Positions 51,001 through 62,167 of a DNA stretch of 64,000 bases are shown here, one piece after another. Each line of letters starts with the position of its first letter. Within the stretch, counting starts at the first letter, position 1. The notes beneath the pieces were generated by a model that searched no databases, was not told the origin of the DNA, and saw only the letters and a list, made by a program, of their open reading frames with translations. The stretch lies in assembly GCA_003342815.1 (NCBI GenBank), contig PTEX01000060.1, positions 1,500,244 through 1,564,243 on the forward strand, read 5' to 3'. Made by a program: the position numbers and the translations under genes. This DNA comes from Eudromia elegans. Taxonomy: Eukaryota; Chordata; Aves; Tinamiformes; Tinamidae.

Positions 51001-54000
51001 CCTGCCTGGAGCAGGAGATTGGACTTGTCAAGGTTCCTTCCAGCCTGAATAATTTTGTGGTTCTTGCTGGGTAAGACAAACCAGAACCTTGAGAACCCCT
51101 TCCCAGTATTTTTGCTTTGAAAAACCTTGAAGTATTGTCTTTAGGTAAGCAATTGTTGCAGAAGTGCAACTCATAGTCTTGCTCTGACAGTACTTTCATT
51201 GCCTCTGGTTCAGGAACACAATTCAAATAAAGATTTTTTTTTTTTTTTTTTTTGGTGTGATTTAATAATTATAAATTTCTGGCATTGTTTATCCTAAAGT
51301 AGGGAAAGCTGTGGGAATACAGCAGACACTATTTACTCTTAAACCTATGAGAAGAGGAAAGGAATATTTTCTTCATATTTGTGGTAGACACAAGCACAAT
51401 GTTGTAGGCTTGAATTACAGAAAAGAAGATTAACAGATTACTTACATGACTCTAGAGTCCTCCTTGTTGGAGATATTATGTCTGCTGAGTGAGAGAGAAT
51501 TCATTTTCTTGCATGCTGCCAGTTTTCTCTCTTTGCATTAGCATGGTTATTTTTTCCATCAAGGTTACATCTGACCAGTAAATTCAGTCCTATGTTCAGT
51601 ACTGCCTTATTATAGGACTCAAATCTTACTTATAACAGCATTAACAGGAATACCTGTCATCTGGTGCTTGAGTTTCCCAAGAACAGAAAAAGCTTTGGAC
51701 TCATTTAGTCATCACACAGAAGGCACTATCTCCCTCTTCCCTCTCTAGTCTATGCTCAAATAACTTTAATATAGTCGAATAGATATTAATGGAAGAGATA
51801 AGCTTCTGGGTTTCAGAGAAAAATAAAGAAAATTCATCCACAGAAGGGTCCTTTTGGGAAAGGGCTACACAACTGAAAATGAGACTGAAAAGGAAGTGCT
51901 CCTGTCTTTTTTAGCTATGCAATTACTGCCTCTCTACAGTGCATTACTGTATATTAAGGTGATGTCTTCCTTATTTACAGCTTGGAATATATTCCAGGTG
52001 TTCCAGTAAGCTGAACCTGTCTCTCTGCTAGTTTATCATGATGGTAAAGATTTTGCAAATTGAAGGCAACTTCTACTTTCACTAATCCTTGTTCAACCAC
52101 ACTGTAGTTTGTTTTCTCCGCATACCGAGCACTGAAGGGAGCTGTGCATTTTGAGCCTTTATTTTCCTTAATGTACTCTTCTTAGTTATTTAATTGTATC
52201 ATAACTAGAGTAGTTAGACTATTGTACTATCACATGGAGTCACAGGATGGTTGAGGTTGGAAGGGACCTCTAGAGATCTCCTAGTCCAACCCCCTGCTCC
52301 AGCAGGGACACCCAGAGCACGGGGCACAGGGGGGCAGCCAGGCGGGTTTGGAAGATCTCCAGAGAAGGAAACTCCACAACCTGTCTATAGTAACTAATTG
52401 TATTGTAATTGGAGTATTTCAAATTTCTGCTCTAAGGTATTATGTGTACCAAAAATGTTTACTAAATGGTTGTTCCTTTGCTATGGAAGCTGCATTAATG
52501 TGTATATGTTTAATGTCATAGCTCACGGTTTTAGTCCACAAGACTTTATCCTGATAATCCTCTTGAATTTAGAAGCAGATCTTTCCCTGCCTTCAGTTTG
52601 GCCTGTAGATTTGTTTGCTATTCTTACTAAAACATTTATTTCCTTTTTTAATTTTTTTAATTTTTTTTTTTTTGCCCCCAACTGAAGTGGCCTTGATCAT
52701 GTAAAAGCCATCTAAACTCACAGAATATTTGAGATCGGAAGGGACCTCTGGAGATCATCTATTCCACCACCCCCTGTTGAGAGTCACCTAAAATGCATAG
52801 TACCAGACCTTATCTGGATGGGTTTGGAAGAGGATACAGAGTCAATTCCCTGCAAACTCTCTGGGCAAGTTGCAGTGCTCTATTACTACTGCCATTTATG
52901 ACAAAACCCCTACCTTTGCAGGGCTATAGAGATTGTATTAGTAGAAGTATATCACACGGTTACTGTTACTGATATATTTTATAGACTAATGGTAAAACTG
53001 TCAAGTCCTATTGACATCTTTATGCCTATGATTCTGTGAGAATCACGACATAAGACCCCTACAAAGTGGAATAGAATTATGGCTGAAGTATTTATTTGGA
53101 TGAAGAAGCTTTCCTGTAGTATTCTGACACTGACAGATCTTAAAACAAAGATAGTTTCATTAAGTGCCAGAAGGCATTTAAAAATTTAAGGATCATGTTA
53201 TTTACTGTGCCTTGGTAAGGGGGCATGATTTAACAGAAAGGAGGACTCTACTACCACATATGAAATCACATCTGTATCTGTGACCCAAAATGGCAACGAA
53301 TAACTCTTTTATGACCTGAGCTGCAGCATATAGCAAATTTCTGGGGTTTAAGCACCCTCTGTCCCTTGATTCATGGTTGGCTTTGTGGAGTTTAGATCCT
53401 ACTGCATCTTGCAGGATCAGCCCTTAATTCTCTTTTTGCTAGTTGATGTATGAAATTATGTCGCCTTTTGGAAAGGAATTGCAGTGTTACTATGTAAGGA
53501 CCATAAGTTTGGAAGTAAGGCCCCAAACCCCTTCTGCACTGTATGCATTATCATTCACGTGCCACAACAAAACAAACAAACAAACACAAAACGGATTCAG
53601 CAACACTGACTGAAGTCGGTGATGGCTAAAGTCAGTCAGAAGGAGGAGCACCTGCAACACATAGAGACTGCATGATAACATGACCTAGATATGAGGAATA
53701 TTGACTGTCAACAGAGCAGGGCAAATATGCCGTTACCTCGTAAAAGGAACTAAAAATGTTGTCATTGTCCACTCCTGATGTTTTTGGCTTTTTATAATGG
53801 AAGACTCTGATTAATGTGTGCCCCTGTAAGATCAAAGTCAACTTAGCATAGGAAGTTTGGTTCTGGTTTAAGTTGTGTGAGAAGATGGGATTTATGGAGT
53901 CCAGCTTTGCAATCTCCCCTGTTCAGGAACAATACCAAATCAACATTTTATAGGAATTTGCAGATGTCCTAGTGGGTTTCTGCTGCTCTCATGTTTTTCT

Positions 54001-57000
54001 TCCTTTCGGCTCTGCTGGTTTTATTTGCTAGATATCCAGGAAGACTTGGCAGACCAATAACTGCTACCTACACTATTCAGATTTGTTCTTCAGCTTAGTT
54101 TATCTGTTCAAACCCAAGAATATTCTATTTCAAAAGAGGCAGTTAGGTTAAGATAAGAGACATTGTACAGCACAGTTTGTTCTACCTATGAAAATAAATA
54201 CGTTTAGTTCTGCAGTACTGATTTGGAGGGGTGGTATCTGAGCTGTGTCTGTAGAGCAACATATTGCTTTTATGACCCTTTCAGGACTCTCTGAATCACA
54301 GAATATTTAAAAATTAATGGTCTACAGGGAGAGCTGAGTGTGGCGTGTCTTCTGCATGAGGACTTGGTCAGGATTGTTGCTTGTAGGTAAAGAAACCTTG
54401 AGAATCAAGGAGAGATCACTTCTAGATGTGGAGACAAGCTGAGGATTTTTGATATTTCTTCATTCTTTGCTGTAAGTCATGACTCCTGTCTTGGTCATGC
54501 TTTGGGCTTTGTGTTAGTGCAGTCTGGAGTCCATCGTGAGCACTGTGGGACCATGGGCAGCAGGAGCTGGAGAGCTTGCATTCCCACTGGCTCTTAGGAG
54601 CCTGTTTCTGCAGTGGAGGAGCAAAATGTTGTGGTTGCTTCATGTTTGCCTGGAAAAGAAAGCTTTAGGTTTGTAGCAGGTCCAATTCTCTGTTATGCAT
54701 GCCACAGATTATCTTTGTGAGTTTGGCTAATACTTTAGTTTCTCTGTGCCCCATTGCCCCCCCATACAGTGGAATAGAAGTTTATATTGTACTGGGTAAA
54801 CAAAGAGCAGAAAGAGATTATCAGATGCCTAACTTTGATTGTAATGAAGATTATAATGAAGGAAAGTACCCAGCAGATGTTTTAGGAGTGATTTTTTTTT
54901 TTCCTCTCTTTTTGACCTTCTTGAAGCAATTTGCCATGATGCTAACATGATATATTTTTTTTCCCCTCAGGATGATGATACTCTTCAGGAATATAACAGG
55001 ATTATTTTTCTCTTATTTCTTAGCTAGTTATTGAGGATATATATCCTCTTCTAGAACCGTTGAGTTGCCTTGGAGCAAAAAAAAAAAAAAAAAAAAGAAA
55101 ATCTACTATTGTTTAAGAATCCAACAATCCACTATTTTAAGTTGTTACTATGGCACCCAGGCAATGAAAAGGAAGCTTAGCAAAAGACTGTTTGGAAGCC
55201 ATTTGGAAAGAATTAATGTCATGGGGATATTTTAAGCCTTTGAATATAAGTTAAGAGCAAACTGAGTGCTGTTTTATACTTTTGGATCTTGCATAAACTG
55301 GGATTCTATGCATTGCTAAATTTGTGTCTTTAACATTGTTTTTAAACTGCTCATGAGCTTGTTGGAGCAAAGTATCCAATTCTATTTCTTCAGAGTAAAA
55401 CCTTAAAACTAATCATTAATGAACAACTGTGATATTTTGTATCCAAATATTTGAACTACACTTTCCTAGAAGTGTCTTGCATTTTTTTTTGAGAAGTCAT
55501 TTCCTGCTTTCCCCCCCCCCATCCTCTTTGCATTGATGCTTATAACTTTGAATTAAAATAAGGGTATTCTTCCATAGGAATTGGATATGAATAAATATGT
55601 ATTATGTAACATAGAAAAAAGAAAAAAAAAAAAACCAGAATGCAAAGTCAGTAGGGTCGTTTCTTACACAAAGCAAGGTTAGCAGGGTAGCATCTTAAAC
55701 TGGTCACCTCACTGTGGCACAAAGGGTTGTATTTCAGTTGAGGATGAGTATTACGAGTATTACTCCATTTCCTTCCTTTACAGCTCCTTCCCTTTATCAT
55801 CTTTGTACTCACTTGCTCCTTGCAAGATACGTCTTGCAAATTGTTCAGGACACAAAGACCATGAAATGGTCTTTTGTTGTTGTTGTTTTATTTTGTACCA
55901 GTTAAAATGTGTGTCATTTTGCCTATAACTTACATGAAGTTATTTTGTTTAATAATATACAGCATAGAAGTAACTCTGCTATAGATTAATCCAAACTAGA
56001 CTATTTTATTGAAGTTTTGCAAGAAGAATAATTGCTCTTAATAAAAATAGTCTTGGGTAACTGCTACTTTTCCTGGTGTACGTTTAAACTCAAAGATAAC
56101 AAGAATTTTTTGAGGGAAACTGTGATCATGTGGACCATATAACAGAATTACTTCTTTTTTCTTTTTTCAATTTACTTTCCTTATTAAAGTGTGTGACTTT
56201 AAATGGTGACATGGTGACACTTTATATGGTGTTATTTTTCAGTTCTTGAATATAATCAAAGAGTGGCTCAGCTAACTTCCAAGTTTTGTGTAAACTTTAA
56301 TTCTAAATAACTCTTGTGCTCTTCATGCCATGCTTATTTAATCACTGGAATTCTATAACCTGTCATCAAGCTCTAATGAAAATGTTTATATGCTTTTAAT
56401 GACCATGTTTTTTGAACTAATTGCTTTTATGAGGGGTACTTCTCGTTTTTAGCTTCCCTTTAGAGGAAGAATAATTAATGAAAACAGAGACAGTCTTGTA
56501 TGGCTGCACATTATAGACGTTTTACTTGTCATTAAGTCTAATAATTTAAATAGTATTGCTGTCTTCTCTGATAGTCCAAAAATATTTCTAATGTTCTAAA
56601 TTTGCTTGATGTTAATGTAGGCACGGATAGAAAAGTATTTGCTATGATTATTTTCCATCCTTTTTTTTTTTTTTTATTAATCACATTTTGGATCAAAGTG
56701 GCATTCAGTATTTGGTACCAGTAAAATCTCAGGTTGGTTGCTGAAGCTCAAGTTGTAGCTGGTGTTTGATTTTAGTCATTTCACATACAAAAAGATCTAG
56801 ACCAACTCTGGGAGTCCACAGAAAAAGTGAGAGAACGATCTAAACCCCAAAGAATGACTTGTGAATTAGGTTTTAGTCTGTAGGAGAGAACACTGAAGAG
56901 GAAAGACATGACTAATAGCTGCCAAATATCTGAAGAGTTGATGCTGTAGGACAGAAAATAAACTTTTCTTGTTGCATATGTGGACAGGAAATAAACTTCT

Positions 57001-60000
57001 CTTGTTGCACATGTTAACAGAGTATGGAGTAAACAGATAAAATAGAAGCAAAGGAGGTTCTGTGCAAGAAAAGGAGGACTGGCTTCTAGCTTCTCTGTTG
57101 GAATAAGCAGTCAAGGTGGGCTGTAGAGTGGGAATGGGCTGCATGACGTGGCTCATTCTACTCGTTTCCTTTAACTCAGTAGCTTGCTAGTTCCTCTGTT
57201 ATGACAGTCCCTCTTGGTGCTGCTTCATTGGGTGTTCTGCAGGGACGGTACCTTTTGCATGGCATAGAGCGAGGCACGGCACACACCTTATAGATAATCC
57301 CTCCTACTTCTCATAGCAAAACCTTGAGAGAAGGTGCCATTGTGACCGCTTTGTGCTATAGAAACTCATAATGTAAAGTCTGATGGGGAGGTCTGCTAAC
57401 TAACCTAACTGCCCAGTAATGCCTTACGCCAAAGGAGAAAGGAGACATAGGTGGAGATACTTGCCTATTGATCTTGTACCTGGATGTGCGGCAGAGAAGA
57501 TGGAGTATATTTTCCAAATTGCCAAATGTGGCAATTTTCCAAAGCTTCTTCCCCTATTTTGAGAAATGATGCTTTGGGATGGGGTGGTTTTGATGTTTTG
57601 TGCTCCTGTCATGCTGTTGTGCTTGGGTTCTTGCTAGGTATGCTGAATCCCAGTTACTTTGTTTATTTTATGTTTACTGGTTTATATATTCATCCATTTC
57701 TGTGGCGTAGCTAAGTTAATGAAAAATAAGGAGTGACAACTGCACTTTTTAAATATAAAAGGAATTTGTGATATTTTTTGCAAACATTTAAAATTTCAAA
57801 TATTATTATTTGTTCCTCTCCAGTTTTCTTTCTTCTTCATCTCAATAGGAAAGTTAAGATTGTAATGAAAATGTTTCATTGTTTTTTCCTTCTCTAAAAA
57901 GTAACAAATATTCTCTTTTTGACATAAAATATAATTTTGGAAAAGTGATGTATCTGCAGTAGCTTTTAATAAATAACTGGTATATATTCACAGGATTCAT
58001 ACACCTTTGCAACGTTTGAGTTATCTTGCAATACCACAATTCTATATTAATTTTTTTTTGAGGTTGAAAAATGTAGGTTTTAGAGAACATCATCGAAATA
58101 TCTTTTTAGAAACCTGTTGACAGTCTAAAAGCATCTTTTATAAAACCTGGGAAAAAGCTAATTCATCCTCATAACTGAGAGTACAATGGCAAGTTGGTAA
58201 CTCTTTTAGAATCTACAAATGAATGAGAGAATACAATAAGATAATAAAATACAGGGCTATGACATTAAGGTGTGCTTTGTTCATGTATTTGACAAGTATT
58301 TTTGTTCTTATTATATAATTTCCCAATATAGTGATAAAGGAATTAGTGAAATTAGATTTCATTAAAGTTTCCAACTATTGAGTCATTAATCCAAAGAGAT
58401 TGGGTCCCGATATGGCTCTGAATAGTGCTGGATCTCCAGAGACCAGGAGAACATGATGTGTGTAGAGCTGTTTTTCCAGAACATGTAAAACATCAGGAAT
58501 CCCCAGTAGTTTGATGAGTCAGGAGAACATGGGAGTTATTCAGGGTCAAAGCAAACAAAGGGAGGTTTAGTGCTGGCATCTGAACAGTTGCATCACCTTT
58601 TCTTCCTGCAGTCTAACTCTTGCTGTATTTGTTCAGCTAGGATTGTGTATTAGCAGAGCTTCAGCATCTGTCCTCAATCTCAATTGCTGCTTGGCCCTTT
58701 TACCAATGTGCCGTGTTCTCTTGGCCTTCCTCCGAGGCTCACAGAAGGTAAGTACCAGCTTCACAACAGCAGTTAAGAGGATTCTTTTAAAAATAATAGG
58801 AAAAATGTTATGGCCTTATTAATTTTGCACTATGTACCTATGTATCATCCAGTTTGATATATTAATAAGCACGGATGAAAAAAGGTCCTGACGAAGCTAA
58901 GAGGATTTGGTTTCCACACCCATGTTTTTTAAATAATTTTAGTTGCTTGTGATTCCGCAGCTACTTTGGCAGAAGTAGAGTTAATGCTTTGGGGGAATAT
59001 CTGTGTATTTTGTGTGTATAAATATATATATAAAATATATATAATATATGAATAAATATATAGAATATGATGTCTCTAAGATACACATATGTTTACAAAT
59101 ATAAATAGGTCTCCACCCTGTGTTCTTACGAACTTAAGAATTAATGACCCTTTTAACAATTAGTGATGGAATTCCTAAGTTTTAAGGCAAGAAGAAACAT
59201 CACTTTATGGGCTTTATGGGCTATCTGTGTAATATTGAGTCAATTAGAATTTCTTCATCAGGACTTTGAATTTGCCTTATTGCCTTGATGCTGTTGTGTT
59301 TTAATGCTGGTGTTGGGCTTGCATGGGCATTTAACCGGGTTAAATCTGATATTGTTATTAAAACACCTCAGTTGCTGTTAGTATCTTTTTTTCTTTGCTT
59401 TGTTTTAGAAGAGAGATTGCTTGAATTCTTCTCTTATTAGGTTGTCAGCAGGAAAACCAGGAGGCTTCTGGATAAAAGTAAAACTTTTCATGTGACATGT
59501 GGTGTTACAATATGCATCTTTTCAGGTAAGACCTTACTGCGATGACCAGCAGCTCAATTTGGAAATACATTATACAAAGCAGTATCTTGTGTTTTTTCTT
59601 TTACAGTACATTCAGGGGTAGTCTTGCTCTGTACTTCCCTGCTATAAATTATGATTGTGTTCTCAGATGTGTGTGGTTTTTGTCTTATTTTTCCTTTAAA
59701 CCTGCAGACTTATGTTCAGAGCTGAGGCTTTCCTTAGAATTCCATTTTCTTAAAGAACAATTAAATAATGTCAGGATAAAAGTTGCTGTTACAAATGACC
59801 TTAGCAATGTAAGATGGAAAAGGCTTATCTGCAGGAGAGGAAGCGACGGTAGCAAATATGTCATTCAGCATGTCAGTAGTAACATTTTTTTGGCAGACAT
59901 GTTTGTTTCTCAGATTAACATTTCACAATGGAAGTGATTTCTATAGTACAAAAAAAAAAATCTTAAAATCTATATAATTCTCTGCCACAAATCTTTCGAC

Positions 60001-62167
60001 TTATTTAAATATACATATATATGCATATATATGTATATATCCTTAAGCCTTGATGCAACCCATGCAGGTGATGTAGTTATAGCCGGGCAGCTGCTTTTCT
60101 TTAGTAGTTCAGAACAACATCTACCTCTTGCCTACTGACTTCTGCTTTGCTCTGATTTTTAGTCTTGCATGTTGCTGCTCATCTGGTGAATGCTCTTAAC
60201 TTCTCGGAGAACTACAGTGAAGACTTTCTGGCACTAAATGTGGCAAACTATCGTGGTGAGGTAAGCCATCCAGCCTTCTATATTTTGTCTTAAACTTTAT
60301 ACTTTACGTATGTAGTTAATTGAATATCCAGTTACATTGTACTCTGTGGCGTGTACACTGCTAGTGGTTCTGTGCATTGAAAGTCACGTGGTTTATTGTG
60401 ATTTTATTTCATCCTGGACGATATTATATGTGTATGTGTGTGTATGTGTGTGTATATATATATGTATATATAAAAATATCCATTCAGAGTGGGTATATTC
60501 TGAATGGATATATAAATATCCATTCTGAAGCATATGTTAATATCCGTTTTGTTTAAGACAGCATAATCCATAGCAATCTTAAACAAATCCATATTGGTTT
60601 GTAAGGTGAGGAATGCTGCTGTCAAGTTGTTCCACCTTGTGCTTCTTTATTCTGCTTCTCTCTCTGCTCTTTATGTCTTCCTGGTTGAGTCACTTCTGCA
60701 GCTGTTTTGCAAAAATAAATTATGCAGTTGCAGTATTGAGTATATAATATATATATCTGTATGTGACATACAGTGAAGATTAGAGGAAATTGAGATTTGA
60801 GACTGATTTTGTACTTTCAAACTTCTCATGACTTTTGCTGTGAATTGTAGCGTGTATGTTAAGGGCTGGAATTGGGTGTCTGTGTGAGATGGACTGGAAG
60901 ATGGTTTTTACTTGTGAAATACTTTGGATGACTTTTCTGCCCATATTGCAGATCTCTTGAGGACGTAGCAGAGTGCTGGTCTCTACTCTAGCGCATTTTG
61001 CCCTGGAGAGTTATTAAAAGATTTTAAGAGTAAGACAAGAGTGTAGGAGGTTTTCCCTGCTGGTCTACGATCAGTCTCTCTTTTGCTTGTATTCATTCTG
61101 CTTTCAAGTCTGCATTTCTTTCTACCAACTTCACTGGGAAAGATAGAGACTGGCCCCACCACAGCTGCTGCTTTTTCTGGAAAAGTACTCAGCCAAGACT
61201 CATCAGGACTTACAACCAAAGTCTCCCTTTTTCTGGGTAAATGATGAAACCACTGAGGTATTATCTGGAAGACAGGCTTACCAACATTGATGGCTGTGTT
61301 GAGGTTCTGGATTGAATTTAACTGTCTAAGTATGTTAGGAGTGGTCGAATAGACTTGGACTCATCAGGAACATTGGTGGGAGTTTGCCTCTTGCAGGAAC
61401 ATACCACAGTGTTTATGGCAGCGTGTACTAAGCTATTTGAGGCATTTTGCTTTGCACACAGGGCTTAGTAACAAAGTTTTGGTAGCTCTAAAATCATAAC
61501 ATCCTGGATTTTAGGTACTCTTAATAGCTCTTGAGCCCTTGTCTGCGAATTCCGCCAAACTGTTTTAGTAATTGTGGTTAGTCTGGATGTTGCTGTCATC
61601 TCCTACGTGTGGGAGGAACTGAGTGTGGAGGTTTGAATAGAGGAAGTTTTATTTTTTCTGACCTGTATGAAAACTGACCCCTTCCCCTCATGATATTTTA
61701 CTTTCAGTTGGAAATATATATATTTTTTTCTATAGTGAGGATAAAAATCTCATCTTAGGAAAGTTAGGGCTCAGGAAGAATAAGACAGTGTTCTGTGGGG
61801 CTGATATATCCCCTCTTATCTTTCTCAAAGATATTCTCTACTTCCACCTTTTCTTGTTTGATATTGTCACCTCCTTTATATCTATAAAGTTTTCTGAACT
61901 CCATCTGAACTCCAAATTTTTGACAACAGATTCTAATTGTCTTCAGTGGGGGGAACTCAAAGGCTAAAGGTTTAATTTATGTTAAATATCAGCTTGTGTA
62001 ACCTGTTTCCAAATACCACATTGATCCAGCAGATTTAGTGACTACTTACAGTGTCAAGCACATGAGATTTACAAGCTATTTATTATTATATTACATTATT
62101 CATATGGGTAAAAATTATATATTTTTGTTTGTTTTTCAGGACCCAAGGAAACTTCTTTTTGCTACTG
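47984..62167 (+). CDS. NOX4: NADPH oxidase 4, exons 1-6 of the gene (5' part, partial)
   Basis: NOX4 is a multi-pass haem flavoprotein that moves electrons from NADPH through FAD and two haems to oxygen, releasing mainly hydrogen peroxide. It works with p22phox (CYBA) at ER and other internal membranes and is constitutively active. Six exons join in phase to 475 coding bases (158 residues plus one base). The protein starts MALSWRSWLGNEGSKHLFL, close to human NOX4 MAVSWRSWLANEGVKHLCL, and exon lengths of 19, 32 and 37 codons agree with the human protein. Visible parts are TM1 (about 17-39), TM2 (about 52-82) and TM3 (about 104-124) with haem ligands H105 and H119 fourteen residues apart, as in NOX2 H101/H115. 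Sequons are at N129 and N133. The ATG sits in ACCATGG and is the first ATG after 47332. The dehydrogenase exons lie past the window end. Identity is secure; exon borders rest on phase, GT/AG sites and protein similarity. Confidence 0.96.
48041..48563 (+). other. NOX4 intron 1
   Basis: A 523-bp intron with a GC-rich first half (the tail of the CpG island). The exon 1 frame stays open to 48394, so a retained intron would add about 118 codons before a stop. No other feature is seen. Confidence 0.9.
48564..48659 (+). CDS. NOX4: NOX4 coding exon 2
   Basis: Encodes 32 residues (20-51), beginning FFWLSLNVWFFWKTFLLYY and ending YLHQMLG; the human segment begins FIWLSMNVLLFWKTFLLYN. This is most of TM1 plus the following loop. 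The acceptor is TTCAACTTCAG, the donor is GTGAGT at 48660, and both ends are phase 0. Intron 1 is only 523 bp and intron 2 is 9,977 bp. Confidence 0.95.
50925..51065 (+). mobile_element. CR1 LINE 3' end in NOX4 intron 2
   Basis: TTTTCAAGAACCAACTGGAT, then TGGAGCAGGAGATTGGACTTG, AAGGTTCCTTCCAGCCTGAA and TTTTGTGGTTCTTG align in order with the last 140 bp of CR1, in the same direction as NOX4. It is diverged. A long antisense open frame (51226-50795) across it is a shadow. Confidence 0.75.
51234..51253. repeat. T20 tract in NOX4 intron 2
   Basis: 20 consecutive T residues just after AATAAAGA. Unstable homopolymer. Confidence 0.9.
52238..52388 (-). mobile_element. CR1 LINE 3' end in NOX4 intron 2 (relatively young)
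   Basis: AGTCACAGGATGGTTGAGG, then GGAAGGGACCTCTAGAGATC, TAGTCCAACCCCCTGCTCC and TCCAGAGAAGGAAACTCCAC read as the reverse of the CR1 3' end with few changes. It is the best preserved CR1 tail in the window. Confidence 0.92.
52716..52890 (-). mobile_element. CR1 LINE 3' end in NOX4 intron 2 (older)
   Basis: CTCACAGAATATTTGAGATC then GGAAGGGACCTCTGGAGATC, TTCCACCACCCCCTG and AACTCTCTGGGCAAG are a more diverged reverse CR1 tail, 330 bp from the copy at 52238 and in the same orientation. Confidence 0.85.
55077..55096. repeat. A20 tract in NOX4 intron 2
   Basis: 20 consecutive A residues followed by GAAAATC. Unstable homopolymer. Confidence 0.9.
56949..57014. repeat. 33-bp tandem repeat, two copies
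   Basis: Each unit begins GGACAG and contains AAATAAACTT, CTTGTTGCA and ATGT. The copies at 56949-56981 and 56982-57014 differ at about four positions. It lies in NOX4 intron 2. Confidence 0.85.
58637..58747 (+). CDS. NOX4: NOX4 coding exon 3
   Basis: Encodes 37 residues (52-88) from LGLCISRASASVLNLNC to LAFLRGSQK, nearly the human LGLCLSRASASVLNLNC...LAYLRGSQK. It forms TM2 and the start of the next basic loop. The acceptor is TTGTTCAG, the donor is GTAAGT, and both ends are phase 0. Confidence 0.95.
58748..59440 (+). other. NOX4 intron 3
   Basis: A 693-bp AT-rich intron containing an AT-dinucleotide microsatellite at about 59017-59069. Nothing else is seen. Confidence 0.9.
59017..59069. 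repeat. AT-rich microsatellite in NOX4 intron 3
   Basis: An imperfect TA/ATA run broken by single-base changes. Confidence 0.85.
59441..59525 (+). CDS. NOX4: NOX4 coding exon 4
   Basis: 85 bases encode residues 89-116 plus the first base of codon 117: VVSRKTRRLLDKSKTFHVTC then GVTICIFS. It holds the basic loop between TM2 and TM3 and the first haem ligand, H105. The acceptor is CTTATTAG, the donor is GTAAGA at 59526, and the exon ends in phase 1. Human has VPSRRTRRLLDKSRTFHITC here. Confidence 0.95.
59526..60162 (+). other. NOX4 intron 4
   Basis: A 637-bp intron. An open frame at 59542-59937 has no recognisable homology and crosses no splice signal that would add it to NOX4. An AT/CATATA microsatellite lies at about 60008-60040. 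Confidence 0.9.
60008..60040. repeat. ATACATATATATG microsatellite in NOX4 intron 4
   Basis: An alternating, self-complementary AT run with a CATATATATG core. Confidence 0.8.
60163..60260 (+). CDS. NOX4: NOX4 coding exon 5
   Basis: 98 bases complete codon 117 and encode to residue 149: V-L-HVAAHLVNALNFSENYSED then FLALNVANYRGE. It carries the second haem ligand H119 and sequons N129-F-S and N133-Y-S, at the start of the loop that is long in NOX4. The acceptor is TGATTTTTAG, the donor is GTAAGC at 60261, and the exon ends in phase 0. The two residues before H119 are V-L, where human has G-V. Confidence 0.95.
60424..60478. repeat. TG/TA microsatellite in NOX4 intron 5
   Basis: Alternating TATGTGTATGTGTG passes into TATATATATG. 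The alternating purine/pyrimidine pattern is likely polymorphic. Confidence 0.9.
60476..60528. repeat. Three alternating copies of a 13-bp inverted repeat
   Basis: ATATCCATTCAGA at 60476-60488 is matched exactly by its reverse complement TCTGAATGGATAT at 60499-60511 (10-base loop). A third copy, ATATCCATTCTGA, follows at 60516-60528. The middle arm can pair with either neighbour. Confidence 0.85.
62140..62167 (+). CDS. NOX4: NOX4 coding exon 6 (28-nt microexon)
   Basis: Encodes DPRKLLFAT plus the first base of the next codon; human has DPRKLLFTT followed by VPGLTG. The acceptor is a good polypyrimidine tract, TTTGTTTTTCAG, the donor is GTAAGC at 62168, and the exon ends in phase 1. Exon 7 was looked for in 62168-64000 and not found, so it lies to the right. 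Confidence 0.92.

Larger units (their letters stand above)
48660..58636 (+). other. NOX4 intron 2
   Basis: A 9.98-kb AT-rich intron. It holds three CR1 tails (50925, 52238 and 52716), a T20 tract (51234-51253), an A20 tract (55077-55096), a 33-bp tandem pair (56949-57014) and an AAAC-rich short repeat (about 53563-53591). No extra coding exon is recognised, and the exon 2/3 junction matches human NOX4 without a gap. Confidence 0.85.
60261..62139 (+). other. NOX4 intron 5
   Basis: A 1,879-bp AT-rich intron. It has a TG/TA microsatellite at 60424-60478 followed directly by a set of 13-bp inverted repeats (60476-60528). No coding signal is seen. Confidence 0.9.

Noticed and set aside
50795-51226. 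143-codon open frame on the - strand
   Set aside because: It runs antisense through a CR1 3' end in NOX4 intron 2 and has no homology of its own.
53028-53050. ATGATTCTGTG and nearby AATCACG as another CR1 tail
   Set aside because: Only about 11 bases fit and no CR1 sequence precedes them.
59542-59937. 131-codon + frame between NOX4 exons 4 and 5
   Set aside because: It lies in intron 4, is not needed for the continuous NOX4 reading phase, and has no recognisable homology.
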